The position numbers and the translations under genes were made by a program. This document shows positions 1 through 8,200 of a stretch of DNA of 64,000 nt, piece after piece. The notes under the pieces were generated by a model. The model was not told where the DNA came from and made no database searches. It was given only the letters and a program-made list of their open reading frames with translations. This DNA is from Methylobacterium sp. E-065 (GTDB lineage Bacteria; Pseudomonadota; Alphaproteobacteria; Rhizobiales; Beijerinckiaceae): the NCBI RefSeq assembly GCF_022829605.1, contig NZ_JAKSYD010000112.1, positions 62,001-126,000 of the forward strand. The letters are read 5' to 3'. The stretch's first letter is position 1, and each line of letters begins with the position of its first letter.

Positions 1-670
1 CCTTGAGATCCGAGCCGTGGCCGGGCTCGAACCGGGCCTTGGCGAAGGCCAGCCAGAAATACGGGTTGCCGCGCCCGTCGACGCGCGCGTCGATCGACAG
101 CAGCGCCTGGTTGCGGAAGCCCTGCGCCGCCACCGCGATGCCCTGCACGTCGGCCGGCTCGCAATCCGGAAAGTTCACGTTGACCAGTATGCCGGGCTCG
201 ATCCCGGTCTCCAGGATCTTTTTGATGACTTCCGGCCCGTGCGTCCGCGCGCAATCCCACTTGAGGGCGCCGCGCCCGCCCGCCCCGTAGGCCTGGCTCA
301 TCGCGATCGAGCGGATGCCCAGGATCGTCCCCTCCATGGCGGCCGCGATCGTGCCCGAATAGGTTACGTCCTCGGCGACATTCTGGCCGCGGTTCACCCC
401 CGACAGGACGAGGTCCGGCCCGTGATCGGCCAGGATGTGGCGCACGCCCAGGATCACGCAGTCCGACGGCGTGCCCTTCACGGCGAAGCGCTGCTCCGAG
501 ACCTGCCGCAGCCGCAGCGGGTCGTTGAGCGAGAGCGAGTGCGAGACGCCCGATTGGTCGCTCTCCGGCGCCACGACCCAGACGTCGTCCGAGAGTTCCC
601 GGGCGATCTCCTCCAGGGTGGCAAGGCCCGGCGCGTGGATGCCGTCGTCGTTGGTGACCAGGATGCGCAT
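1..670 (-). CDS. surE: 5'/3'-nucleotidase SurE (C-terminus cut by window edge)
   Basis: SurE dephosphorylates nucleoside 5'- and 3'-monophosphates using a divalent metal. Read on the minus strand, the protein starts [16 protein letters not shown], the family's N-terminal metal-binding NDDG signature. It continues with APESDQSG (the DQSG element), GTPSDCV and LSGVNRGQNVAEDVTYSGT, all diagnostic. About 223 codons are present of a usual 250-260, so the C-terminus lies beyond position 1. The ATG shares one base with the serS stop (TGATG), so the two genes are translationally coupled. Alphaproteobacteria commonly carry serS-surE-pcm in this order; a pcm gene would be expected to the left, outside the window. 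Confidence 0.95.
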   Translation of the reverse strand, partial: MRILVTNDDGIHAPGLATLEEIARELSDDVWVVAPESDQSGVSHSLSLNDPLRLRQVSEQRFAVKGTPSDCVILGVRHILADHGPDLVLSGVNRGQNVAEDVTYSGTIAAAMEGTILGIRSIAMSQAYGAGGRGALKWDCARTHGPEVIKKILETGIEPGILVNVNFPDCEPADVQGIAVAAQGFRNQALLSIDARVDGRGNPYFWLAFAKARFEPGHGSDLK

Positions 671-2016
671 CAGCGGGTGCCCTCGATCCGGTTGAGCCCG
701 CCCATGTAGGGGTGGAGCACCGACGGGATCGTGATGCTCCCGTCCGGGTTCTGGTAGTTCTCCATCACGGCGATGAGCGCGCGGCCGACGGCGACGCCCG
801 AACCGTTCAGGGTGTGCACGTAGGCCGGCTTGCCGTCCTTGCCGCGGTAGCGGGCATTCATCCGCCGCGCCTGGAACTCGCCGCAGACCGAGCACGAGGA
901 AATCTCGCGGTGGGTGCGCTGGCCAGGCACCCAGACCTCGATGTCGTAGGTCTTTTGGGAGGCAAAGCCCATGTCGCCGGTGCAGAGGGTCATCACCCGG
1001 TAGGGCAGATCCAGCTTCTTCAGGACCGCCTCGGCGCAGGTCAGCATCCGCTCGTGCTCGTTGGCGGATTCTTCGGGCGTCGTGATCGAGACCAGCTCGA
1101 CCTTGTTGAACTGGTGCTGGCGCAGCATGCCGCGCGTGTCCCTCCCCGCCGCTCCGGCCTCGGCCCGGAAGCACGGGGTGAGCGCGGTGAAGCGCAGGGG
1201 GAGTTCTTCTTCGCGGAGGATCGACTCACGCACGAGGTTGGTTAGCGGCACCTCGGCGGTGGGAACGAGCCAGAAATGCTCGTCGCTGACCGGCGCGGCC
1301 TCCGCGTCGGCCTGCCCCTGCAGCGCCTTGACGTAGTCGAGGCCCTTGAAGACCGAGAACTGATCGTCCTCGAATTTCGGCAGCTGCGCGGTGCCGAACA
1401 TCGCGGCATCGCGCACCAGCACGGGTGGCGCCACCTCCAAGTACCCATGCTCCTGCGTGTGCAGGTCGAGCATGAACTGGCCGAGCGCCCGCTCCAGCCG
1501 GGCGAGCTGGCCCTTCAGCACCACGAAGCGTGAGCCGGACAGCTTGGCCGCCGCCTCGAAATCCATCAGGCCGGCCGCCTCGCCGAGTTCGAAATGCTCC
1601 TTGCCCTCGGTCAGCCGCTCGCGGGTGGAGGCGTGGCTGCGATAGAGGACGTTGCCGTGCTCGTCGGCGCCCTCTGGCACGTCGGCTTTCGGCCGGTTCG
1701 GGATCGCGGCAAGCCGGTCCGCCAGCGCCGTGTCGGCCGCGTCCTGTGCCGCCTTCAGCTCCGGCTCGGCCGCCTTCAGCGCAGCGACCTCCGCCATCAG
1801 TGCGGCCGCGCGCGCCTCATCCTTGGCCTTCTTGGCGCCGCCGATTTCCTTGGCCAGCGCGTTGCGCCGCTCCTGGTTGGCCTGCGCGGCCGAGACCGAT
1901 GATTTCCGCGCCTCGTCCAACGCGATCAACGCGGCCGAGAGCGGCGCGAGGCCCCGGCGGGCGAGGTCGCGGTCGAAAGCGTCCGGGTTCTCCCGGAGGG
2001 CGCGGATGTCGTGCAT
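670..2016 (-). CDS. serS: Seryl-tRNA synthetase
   Basis: Class II aminoacyl-tRNA synthetase charging tRNA-Ser in the cytosol. The 448-residue length is normal. Residues about 30-105 are the alanine/lysine/glutamate-rich coiled-coil arm that clasps the long variable arm of tRNA-Ser. The catalytic core has motif 2 ([17 protein letters not shown], about 280-296, then QFNKVELV) and motif 3 ([18 protein letters not shown], from about 405), followed by the invariant P-V-L-x-P-Y-M-G tail. The start at [10 protein letters not shown] matches the family N-terminus (M-x-D-I-R-x-x-R). The stop overlaps the surE start by one base. Confidence 0.98.
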   Translation of the reverse strand: MHDIRALRENPDAFDRDLARRGLAPLSAALIALDEARKSSVSAAQANQERRNALAKEIGGAKKAKDEARAAALMAEVAALKAAEPELKAAQDAADTALADRLAAIPNRPKADVPEGADEHGNVLYRSHASTRERLTEGKEHFELGEAAGLMDFEAAAKLSGSRFVVLKGQLARLERALGQFMLDLHTQEHGYLEVAPPVLVRDAAMFGTAQLPKFEDDQFSVFKGLDYVKALQGQADAEAAPVSDEHFWLVPTAEVPLTNLVRESILREEELPLRFTALTPCFRAEAGAAGRDTRGMLRQHQFNKVELVSITTPEESANEHERMLTCAEAVLKKLDLPYRVMTLCTGDMGFASQKTYDIEVWVPGQRTHREISSCSVCGEFQARRMNARYRGKDGKPAYVHTLNGSGVAVGRALIAVMENYQNPDGSITIPSVLHPYMGGLNRIEGTR

Positions 2017-2100
2017 CGAGTCGGCTCGGGTCTTTCGCGCGGCGTCGGCGCGCGGGCCTCGCTTTGCCGCATCGCGTCCGGTCGGACAAGCGCGCGCCGG

Positions 2101-2463
2101 TCAGTCCTTCGGCGGTGCGAGCTTGAGCTGGTCGATGACCCAGAGCCACGTCCCGTCCGCCTGCTCGCGGGCGACCTCCACCGAGAAGGCGCCCTTGGGC
2201 AGCTGGGCGAAGGTCATGGCCAGCGATCCGGTGCGGAGGGGCGGTAGGGTCTCGGGCGCCGGGAAGTCGGATTTGCGCGCCAGCAGGTCGGTGTAGAAAC
2301 TGCGGATCTCGGCATGGCCAGTGGCCACCACGCGGCCGGCTGCCAGCACCGCCTCGGGCTCGTAGAGGGCGACGAGCCCCTCGACGTCGCCCGCATTGGC
2401 GCGCTGGTTGAACAGGGTGGCCAGCGTTTCGGGGGCGCGGGCGGGCTCACGTGGATCCGACAT
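2101..2463 (-). CDS. SnoaL/NTF2-like fold protein
   Basis: A 120-residue single-domain protein with the pattern of the NTF2/SnoaL superfamily: an N-terminal helix (LATLFNQRANAGDVEGLVALYEPEAVL), a G-H-A-E-I-R-S-F-Y element and a C-terminal beta sheet ending DGTWLWVIDQLKLAP. Such proteins include ketosteroid isomerases, polyketide cyclases and many uncharacterised stress proteins; the substrate cannot be told from sequence. No signal peptide is present, so it is probably cytosolic. It follows the OsmC-like gene on the same strand after about 80 bases, so the two may be co-transcribed. Confidence 0.8.
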   Translation of the reverse strand: MSDPREPARAPETLATLFNQRANAGDVEGLVALYEPEAVLAAGRVVATGHAEIRSFYTDLLARKSDFPAPETLPPLRTGSLAMTFAQLPKGAFSVEVAREQADGTWLWVIDQLKLAPPKD

Positions 2464-2541
2464 GGCGTCTCCTCCTCCGATCCGGTCGACCGGTTGGCGT
2501 TTCGGGAATGCGCCGGGCGGCGGATCTTTCCGCGGGCGGGC

Positions 2542-2985
2542 TCATTTCAGGCGGGTCCCGTCGCGATCCGTCACCGAAACGGAGACCGGGATCCCGGCCT
2601 TCACGCTCTCCGAGACGGTGCAGAACCGCTCGAACTGCTCCAGCACCCGGTCGATCCGTGGCATCTCGGCGGCGACCGCACCGAGGCCGATCCGCACATC
2701 GATGCCGGTGATGCGCAGGCGGCCTTCGGCGTTGCGGTCCATTTGGCATTGCGCCTCGGCGACGACCCCCCGCGCGTCCTGCCGGAATTTTCCGAGGGCA
2801 AAGACCAGGCTGGCGCAGAGGCAGTTCGCGACGCCGGAGATCAGGATCTGCTCGGGGAACGGTCCGGTCCCGCCGCCGATCGGGGGCGCCTCGTCGGTCA
2901 GGAGCGCCGGTAGGACGCCGCCGAAATCGACGGTGAAGATGTAAGCATCGACCTGGGTGATTCGGATCTTCGGTCCCGCGTCCAT
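2542..2985 (-). CDS. OsmC family protein
   Basis: About 147 residues, OsmC/Ohr fold. The region PFPEQILISGVANCLCASLVFAL carries the helix with Cys residues at the usual peroxidatic position, and the C-terminus (DRVLEQFERFCTVSESVKAGIPVSVSV) matches the OsmC pattern with the second, resolving Cys in RFCTVSESV. Family members reduce organic hydroperoxides with a Cys pair. The start at 2985 is chosen because AGGA lies about five bases upstream; an in-frame ATG at 3000 (adding MTRTA) is an alternative. The gene is upstream of the NTF2-like gene on the same strand. Confidence 0.82.
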   Translation of the reverse strand: MDAGPKIRITQVDAYIFTVDFGGVLPALLTDEAPPIGGGTGPFPEQILISGVANCLCASLVFALGKFRQDARGVVAEAQCQMDRNAEGRLRITGIDVRIGLGAVAAEMPRIDRVLEQFERFCTVSESVKAGIPVSVSVTDRDGTRLK

Positions 2986-3041
2986 CGCTGTCCTCGTCAT
3001 CGTTTCTGGCAGGTCGAGCGACGATCTGAGTAGTGCGACGG

Positions 3042-3145
3042 GCCCCCTCTCCCGTTCGAGATAGGGCTGGGGTGAGGGATCAGGTTTTTCCGGATGGTTC
3101 ATACCCCTCACCCTGTCCCTCTCCCGCAGGGGGAGGGGACCCGCG
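3042..3145. repeat. Intergenic palindromic repeat, family B copy 1
   Basis: The 332-base gap between the OsmC-like and DUF815 genes holds a two-armed repeat. The left arm is cccctctcccgttcgagata; the right arm contains acccctcaccctgtccctct followed by a cccgcagggggagggg hairpin. The arm order and the 25-base right-arm string recur at 52564-52668. No ORF occupies it. The remainder of the gap shows nothing I can name. Confidence 0.8.
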
Positions 3146-3332
3146 ATCGTTCCTCTCCCGCCATCGCGAGTGCCGGTCGGAGGCCTATCGGTCCGATCCT
3201 CGCGAAGTCTCCAACGCCCGATCGCGGTTCGCGTTCGGATGGTTGCGCCATGCATCCGCAACCGGATGCTTTCCGCCGACCTTCCCCGTAGAACCGGCCC
3301 CTAACCGCCGCGAACCCGAACCCCCCGATCCC

Positions 3333-4208
3333 ATGACGAGCGCCCCGACCCTCGACACCCTGATGCCGCTCCTGGAGCGCATCGCCACCGCGCTGGAGCG
3401 GGCCGCGCCCCCGGCCCCGCCGGCCTTTGACCCGAACGCCGCCGATGCTTTTTTGTGGGGACCGGAGCGCCGGCTCACCCCGGTGTTCGAGGTGGCCCGC
3501 GTCGAGATGCGGCTGCTCACCGGCATCGATCGCGCCCGCGACACCCTGGTGGAGAACACTGAGCGCTTCGCCCGCGGCCTGCCGGCCAACAACGCCCTGC
3601 TGTGGGGCGCCCGCGGGATGGGCAAGTCGTCGCTGGTGAAGGCGGCCCATGCGGAGATCAACGCCCGCCGGCCCGCCGGATCGCTGCCGATGAAGCTCGT
3701 CGAGATCCACCGCGAGGACATCGAGGCCCTGCCCGACCTGATGGCCCTGCTGCGGCCCGACCCGCACCGCTGGCTCGTCTACTGCGACGACCTCTCGTTC
3801 GATGCCGACGACACCTCGTACAAGTCGCTCAAGACGGCCCTCGATGGCGGCATCGAGGGGCGGCCCGGGAACGTGCTGTTCTACGCGACCTCCAACCGCC
3901 GGCACCTGCTCGCCCGCGACATGGTGGAGAACGAGCGCTCGACCGCGATCAACCCCGGCGAGGCTGTGGAGGAGAAGGTCTCGCTTTCGGACCGGTTCGG
4001 CCTGTGGCTCGGCTTCCACAAATGCAGCCAGGACGAGTATCTGGCGATGATCACTGCCTACACGGAGCGCTATGGCCTCGACGTTCAGCCCGAGACGCTG
4101 CGGGCGGAGGCCCTCGAATGGGCCACGACCCGCGGCTCCCGCTCGGGGCGCACTGCGTTCCAGTTCATCCAGGATCTCGCGGGGCGGCTCGGCCGGACGC
4201 TGGATTGA
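3333..4208 (+). CDS. DUF815 family P-loop ATPase
   Basis: A 291-residue AAA-type ATP-binding protein of the DUF815 family, widespread in bacteria and of unsettled function. Walker A is GARGMGKSS (residues 92-100) and Walker B is WLVYCDDLSF (147-156, with the DD pair). It is followed by the family hallmarks YKSLKTALDGGIEGRPGNVLFYATSNRRHL, a sensor-1 like strand with TSN, and SLSDRFGLWLGF. The ATG at 3333 (MTSAPTLD) is preferred over upstream in-frame starts, which would run through repeat family B. The gene stands alone and is not in an evident operon. Confidence 0.92.
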   Translation: MTSAPTLDTLMPLLERIATALERAAPPAPPAFDPNAADAFLWGPERRLTPVFEVARVEMRLLTGIDRARDTLVENTERFARGLPANNALLWGARGMGKSSLVKAAHAEINARRPAGSLPMKLVEIHREDIEALPDLMALLRPDPHRWLVYCDDLSFDADDTSYKSLKTALDGGIEGRPGNVLFYATSNRRHLLARDMVENERSTAINPGEAVEEKVSLSDRFGLWLGFHKCSQDEYLAMITAYTERYGLDVQPETLRAEALEWATTRGSRSGRTAFQFIQDLAGRLGRTLD

Positions 4209-4209
4209 G

Positions 4210-4270
4210 CGGCATCCCTGGATCGCTTTTGGCCTCGGCTTTCCCAACCCTCCGCCTCAGGATGAGGTGG
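4210..4270. repeat. Degenerate piece of intergenic repeat family C
   Basis: Directly after the DUF815 stop, catccctggatcgc and cctcaggatgagg match, in reverse complement, the two ends of the longer palindromic element at 16540-16653 (gatccctggag and cctcatcctgagg). It looks like a decayed or shortened copy. The rest of the 405-base gap up to dut is covered by the receptor remnant below. Confidence 0.5.
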
Positions 4271-4323
4271 GGATTGGGGATTTCCGCCGCCGTGAGCCGC
4301 GCGACGGCGATGGACGGCCTTCG

Positions 4324-4556
4324 ATAATCGATCGAGGCCGACAGCCAGACCGTGCGCGGCGCCCCGAGGATCAGCGCGCCGTTCGGGTTGGCGATCCAGT
4401 AACGGCTGTCGGCGATGTTGCTCACGCGCGCAGCGTGACGGGCTTGCCGCCGAGCGCCGTGGCGTAGCGCAGGCCGAGATCGACGGAGGTCCAGTCCGGG
4501 ATCTTCTTCAGGCCCGTGGCGGCGCTACCGTCGTAGGCGCCGCCCGGCGACGTCGC
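4324..4556 (-). pseudogene. C-terminal remnant of a TonB-dependent siderophore receptor
   Basis: One reading frame gives KKIPDWTSVDLGLRYAT then GGKPVTLRA and a stop. A second frame immediately after gives VSNIADSRYWIANPNG and LGAPRTVWLSASIDY. Joined, they match the last beta strands of siderophore receptors (typical ending: DLGxRYxT..GKPVTLRxNVxNxxDxRYW...LGAPRTxxLSxSxDF). About four bases are missing at the join near 4425, where A-N-V-S-N would be expected, causing the frameshift. A stop at 4557-4559 truncates the 5' side. Only about 75 of some 700 codons survive, so this is a relic. Confidence 0.75.
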
Positions 4557-4613
4557 CTAGCGGGCGACGCGGAGCGCCGCACCCCGCGACCACGCGCAGA
4601 TCCGGCCGCCGGA

Positions 4614-5084
4614 TCAGCGCCCGCTCGACCCGAATCCGCCTGCACCGCGCTCCGAGCCCGGGCTGGCCTCGCCCTCCAGCACGGTCAGGACCGGCCGGGC
4701 AATGCGCGTGAAGACCAGTTGGGCGATCCGCTCGCCGGGCTCGATCCGGATCGGGGCGGACTCGGCGCGGTTCCAGGCGGAGACCATCAGCGGCCCCTCG
4801 TAATCGGCGTCGATCACCCCCGTGCCGTTGCCCAGCACTAGCCCCTCCCGGTGGCCCCGGCCGGAACGCGGGAAGATCAGCCCGCACCACGCCGGATCCC
4901 GGATCAGCACAGACAATCCAGCCGGGATCAGGACCGGTGTCCCTCGGGCTGGCAGATCGAGCGGGGCATCCAGGCAGGCATGCAGATCGAGGCCGGCGGC
5001 CGCCGCCGAGCCCCAGCGCGGGAAGCCCCAGCCGGTCAGGCGCGGGTCGAGGATCCGCAGGCCGACTTCGGGCAGCGCGCTCAC
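4614..5084 (-). CDS. dut: dUTP pyrophosphatase (dUTPase)
   Basis: Hydrolyses dUTP to dUMP and pyrophosphate, keeping uracil out of DNA and feeding thymidylate synthesis. The 156 residues carry the trimeric dUTPase motifs in order: AAAAGLDLHAC (motif 1, about 27-38), PRSGRG (motif 2, from 72), GNGTGVIDADYEGPLM (motif 3, about 86-101), ERIAQLVF (motif 4) and the glycine-rich RGAGGFGSSGR C-terminal arm (motif 5) that closes over the active site. The start overlaps the stop of the upstream lyase gene by four bases (ATGA), so the two are coupled. Confidence 0.97.
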   Translation of the reverse strand: MSALPEVGLRILDPRLTGWGFPRWGSAAAAGLDLHACLDAPLDLPARGTPVLIPAGLSVLIRDPAWCGLIFPRSGRGHREGLVLGNGTGVIDADYEGPLMVSAWNRAESAPIRIEPGERIAQLVFTRIARPVLTVLEGEASPGSERGAGGFGSSGR

Positions 5085-5961
5085 CCGCCGAGCCGCTCGA
5101 TCGCGTTGGCGAGCGCCAGAATTCGCCGAGCCGACTCGACGTGCAGACGCTCGACCATTTTCCCGTCTACGGCAACCACTCCGCGATCACGGTTCTCCGG
5201 TGCTTCGAAGACGTCGAGCATCCGCCGCGCGCCCGCGACGGTCGCGGCATCCGGCCCGAAGGCGGCATTGGCCGGGCCGATCTGGCTCGGGTGGATCAGC
5301 ATCTTGCCGTCGAAGCCAAGGGCGCGGCCCTGCGCGCATTCGGCCTCGAAGCCGGCCGCATCGTTCAGATCGGTGAAGACGCCGTCGATCGCCTCGATCT
5401 CGTAGGCCCGCGCGGCGGCGAGCACCGTCATCAGCCAGTGCGTGAGGGCGGCGCGCCCCGGCGGCGGGATCCGGGCGGCCTTCAGCAGGTCGTTCGGGCC
5501 AATCACCAGAGCGGCGAGCCGCCCGTCGACATCCCGCGCCGCGCCGGCGATCTCGGCCGCGTTCAACACCGCCATCGGCGTCTCGATCATCGCCCAGACC
5601 CGCGTCGCCGCCGGCGCGCCGAGCCGGCGCAGGCGTGAGCCGACGGCGATCAGCGCGTCTGAGGTGCGCACCTTCGGCACCAGGATGGCGTCCGGGGCGG
5701 CGGCGGCGAGAGCCTCGAGATCGGCCTCGCCGTCCTCGGTCTCCGGCGAATTGATCCGCACCACGACCTCGCGGCGGCCGAAGCCCCGGGCGGCTACCGC
5801 AGCGGCGACCTGCGCGCGGGCCGCTTCCTTGGCGTCGGGGGCTGTCCCGTCCTCCAGATCGATCAGGATCACGTCGGCGGGCAACGTGCGCGCCTTTTCC
5901 AGCGCCCGTGCGTTGGAGCCGGGCATCGCCAGCACGCTGCGGCGGGGACGGATCTCGCTCA
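5081..5961 (-). CDS. HpcH/HpaI aldolase family protein, CitE/malyl-CoA lyase-like
   Basis: A 293-residue TIM-barrel protein of the citrate-lyase beta / malyl-CoA lyase family. Diagnostic elements are RSVLAMPGSNARALEKA at the N-terminus, the Mg-binding DLEDGTAP (about 35-42), VRINSPETEDG, VPKVRTSD, MIETP (with the metal-ligand Glu), GPNDLLKA and the late GKMLIHPSQI. Relatives cleave or hydrolyse acyl-CoA beta-hydroxyacids such as malyl-CoA, which would fit a methylotroph's glyoxylate metabolism, but the exact substrate is inference. GGGAG lies about six bases before the ATG. It is the first gene of an operon with dut. Confidence 0.85.
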
Positions 5962-6072
5962 TCACGCTTCTCCCGATTCGGCGGCGGCCTTTGATGCGGA
6001 TAGCGGTCCGCGCCAGCCCGGACAAGAACGCAGCCCCGGCCAGGTTCCGGCGCAGGCGACAGGAGGATTGCG

Positions 6073-6822
6073 ATGGCGCGGTGGATCGCGGGACTCGACG
6101 GCTGCCGGGGTGCCTGGGCCGGGGCGCTGCTCGATCTCGACGACCCCGACCGGCACCGCTGCGCCCTCTTCCCGGACGTGGCGGCGCTCCTCGACGCGCC
6201 GGAGCAGCCGCTGGTGATCGGGATCGACGTGCCGATCGGCCTGCCGGACCGGATCGTCGGGGGCGGCCGGGCGGCCGATCTGGCGGCGCGCGCCAAGCTC
6301 GGTCCGGCGCGGTCGTCGGTCTTTCCAATGCCGCCGCGGTCGGCCGTCTACGCATCCGACTACGACACCGCCAAAGCCCTCTCCCGGGCGGCGAGCGACC
6401 CACCCTTCGCGCCCTCGATCCAGGGCTACAACATCTTCCGGTATGTCCGCGCGGTGGACACGCTCCTGCGGGCTCGGCCAGAGTTGCGCGACCGGATCCA
6501 CGAGGTTCACCCGGAGGTGGCGTTCCACGCCCTCAACGGCGACCGGCCCCTCGGCCTTCCGAAGAAGGGGCGCAACGCCCGCCTGGGGCTCGATCGCCGG
6601 CGGGAACTCCTGTCCGCGGCGGGGCTGCCGGCCGCGCTGCTCGAAGCCCGGGTCAAGGGCGTCCCGGAGGACGACCATCTCGATGCGCTGGCCGCTTTGG
6701 TGGTGGCGCAGGATATCGCGGCGGGCCGAGCGCGGCCGCTCCCCGACCCGCCGGCGCAGGATGGGCACGGCCTGCCCGTGGTGATCTGGGCACCGGCCCT
6801 GCGGGGGCCGCCGATCCCCTGA
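6073..6822 (+). CDS. DUF429 domain protein (predicted RNase H-fold nuclease)
   Basis: A 249-residue protein of the DUF429 family. It begins with WIAGLDGCRGAWAGALL (acidic strand-1 motif GxDGCRxGW) and has VIGIDVPIGLP (second acidic strand), SSVFPMPPR, IQGYNIF, EVHPEVAF and the C-terminal DDHLDALAALVVA. The distribution of carboxylates is like that of RNase H-like folds, and the family has been predicted to be a nuclease; no activity is established to my knowledge. It is transcribed divergently from the CitE-like gene and convergently with the secreted protein that follows. A GGAGG-like sequence lies just upstream of the ATG. Confidence 0.85.
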   Translation: MARWIAGLDGCRGAWAGALLDLDDPDRHRCALFPDVAALLDAPEQPLVIGIDVPIGLPDRIVGGGRAADLAARAKLGPARSSVFPMPPRSAVYASDYDTAKALSRAASDPPFAPSIQGYNIFRYVRAVDTLLRARPELRDRIHEVHPEVAFHALNGDRPLGLPKKGRNARLGLDRRRELLSAAGLPAALLEARVKGVPEDDHLDALAALVVAQDIAAGRARPLPDPPAQDGHGLPVVIWAPALRGPPIP

Positions 6823-6834
6823 ACCAAGCGCGCG

Positions 6835-7332
6835 TCAGCGCCGCGCCGCCCGGGCCGGCGGCGGCGTGAACGCGCCGCTCCAAGCGGTGGTCTGATCCGT
6901 CGGTGACGCGAAGACTGTGGTGAACGCTCCGGTGCCCTTCAGGCCGGCGAACGCGCCCGTCGCCTTCCCGACCTTGAACGTGCCCGTGGCGGTCATGCGA
7001 CCCTGCGCATCGGTGTTGACGCGACCAGTATAGGGGCTCGTCGAGGTCCCGTCCGGCGTGGAAAAAGTGATCGTGCCTTTCACCGGGCCCTGCCCCCGAT
7101 CCATCGTCACGGTCTCCACGATAGTGACCTGGGCGTTGTCGAAGGGCTGGCCGGGGCTCTTGTTGAGGCCGGAGCCGCGTTCCTCGATTCGCATCTGGCC
7201 CGGCGCTATCGGCTGCATGGTCTGGTTGTCGTAGTGCATGGTGAAGGTGCCGCCCATCGGCATCGCGGCGGCGGCGGTCGCTCCGGCGATGAGGGTCAGG
7301 GCGGTACTGGATCGGGTCCACGCGCGCAGCAT
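6835..7332 (-). CDS. Secreted hypothetical protein
   Basis: 165 residues, starting with a signal peptide (MLRAWTRSSTALTLIAGATAAAAM, cleavage probable after the AAAA run). The mature part is rich in Thr, Gly and alternating beta pattern: GTFTMHYDNQTMQP, KGTITFSTPDGTSTSPYTGRVN, GRMTATGTFKVGKATGAFAGLKGTGAF. The GxFxGLKGxGxF ending resembles the beta-barrel of allene-oxide-cyclase-like or DUF3224-like periplasmic proteins, but I cannot assign a family firmly. No conserved catalytic residues are evident. The promoter probably lies in the AT-rich segment upstream (7384-7479). Confidence 0.7.
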   Translation of the reverse strand: MLRAWTRSSTALTLIAGATAAAAMPMGGTFTMHYDNQTMQPIAPGQMRIEERGSGLNKSPGQPFDNAQVTIVETVTMDRGQGPVKGTITFSTPDGTSTSPYTGRVNTDAQGRMTATGTFKVGKATGAFAGLKGTGAFTTVFASPTDQTTAWSGAFTPPPARAARR

Positions 7333-7383
7333 CGTAGCCTCCCTCCGGTCAGGTTACATCAGGTCTCGGTTCAATGTGATGTG

Positions 7384-7479
7384 CGAATATTATATTCGTG
7401 CATGTAAATCTGTCTGTCAATGCAAAAAATTTACATCAATACAGTATTGAATTCGATCAAGCGTGCACAATAATGCACG
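7384..7479. promoter_or_regulatory. AT-rich island with four inverted repeats
   Basis: In an otherwise GC-rich genome this stretch, within the 310-base gap 7333-7642, is strongly AT-rich and contains four inverted repeats: cgaatat-t-atattcg (7384-7398), atgtaaat ... atttacat (7402-7409 / 7429-7436), tcaatac-a-gtattga (7436-7450) and cgtgca-caataa-tgcacg (7462-7479). All arms match perfectly. It lies between two divergent genes, which suits a regulatory region with several dimeric-regulator sites. The regulator is unknown. Confidence 0.6.
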
Positions 7480-7642
7480 TCCGGTTTACCGATGTAATCC
7501 CGAACGTCGCCCGGCGGACCTTACGTCCCTGGCCGCGTGTCATGATCGCCGGATGGTGCAGTGGCGCGGCGAGGCCGGAGCGATGCAGCAAACGGGACGA
7601 CATCCATGTCCGGCGCGATCCTTGCGCCCTAGCTTTGGCCAC

Positions 7643-8158
7643 ATGAAAGCTGCGCCCACTCTCGCCATCCGCCACGTCGCCCGGGCAATCGTGCTCGATC
7701 CGCACGACCGGATCCTGTTGATCGCGTACGCCTCCGTGCACGCCAAGGGGCCGGATGGAGCGCCGCTGCGGTTCTGGTTCATGCCCGGCGGCGGCCTTGA
7801 GCCCGGCGAGGATCACGTCACCGCCTGCCGCCGGGAACTCGGGGAGGAGATCGGCCGCACCGACGCGGCGATCGGCCCGCAGGTCGCTGCGTGCGACGGG
7901 CCGTTCCATCTGTTTCGCCAGCCCCGGGATGCCCGCGAGCGCTACTTCCTCGTCCGCCTGCCCGACGACCGGGTCGACACCAGCCGCCTCGCCGAGACCG
8001 AGGATAACCCCGTGCTCGGCACCCGCTGGTGGCCGATCGCCGAACTGCGCGCGAGCAGCGAACGCGTCGAGCCGGCCGGTCTCGCCGATCTCGCGGCCGA
8101 TCTCGCCCGCGGGATTATCCCGGCCCGGCCCCACGTTCTGACTTGGCAAAGATCCTGA
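7643..8158 (+). CDS. NUDIX hydrolase
   Basis: 171 residues with a complete NUDIX box: GGLEPGEDHVTACRRELGEEIG, matching G-x5-E-x7-R-E-U-x-E-E-x-G-U, which binds the catalytic metal. It hydrolyses a nucleoside diphosphate linked to some other moiety; the substrate is not readable from sequence. An N-terminal strand RAIVLDPHDRILLI and a later TRWWPIAEL are typical of the fold. The ATG at 7643 (MKAAPTLAIRHVAR) is preferred over a longer frame starting at 7463, because the extension would begin inside the palindromic region and has no family similarity. Confidence 0.88.
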   Translation: MKAAPTLAIRHVARAIVLDPHDRILLIAYASVHAKGPDGAPLRFWFMPGGGLEPGEDHVTACRRELGEEIGRTDAAIGPQVAACDGPFHLFRQPRDARERYFLVRLPDDRVDTSRLAETEDNPVLGTRWWPIAELRASSERVEPAGLADLAADLARGIIPARPHVLTWQRS

Positions 8159-8200
8159 TTTCAGCTGTATCACGATCGATAACGCAACGGAGCTGCTTTG

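Noticed and set aside
7463..7642. NUDIX gene start at 7463
   Set aside because: That start lies inside an inverted repeat (7462-7479) and the added 60 residues lack similarity to the family.
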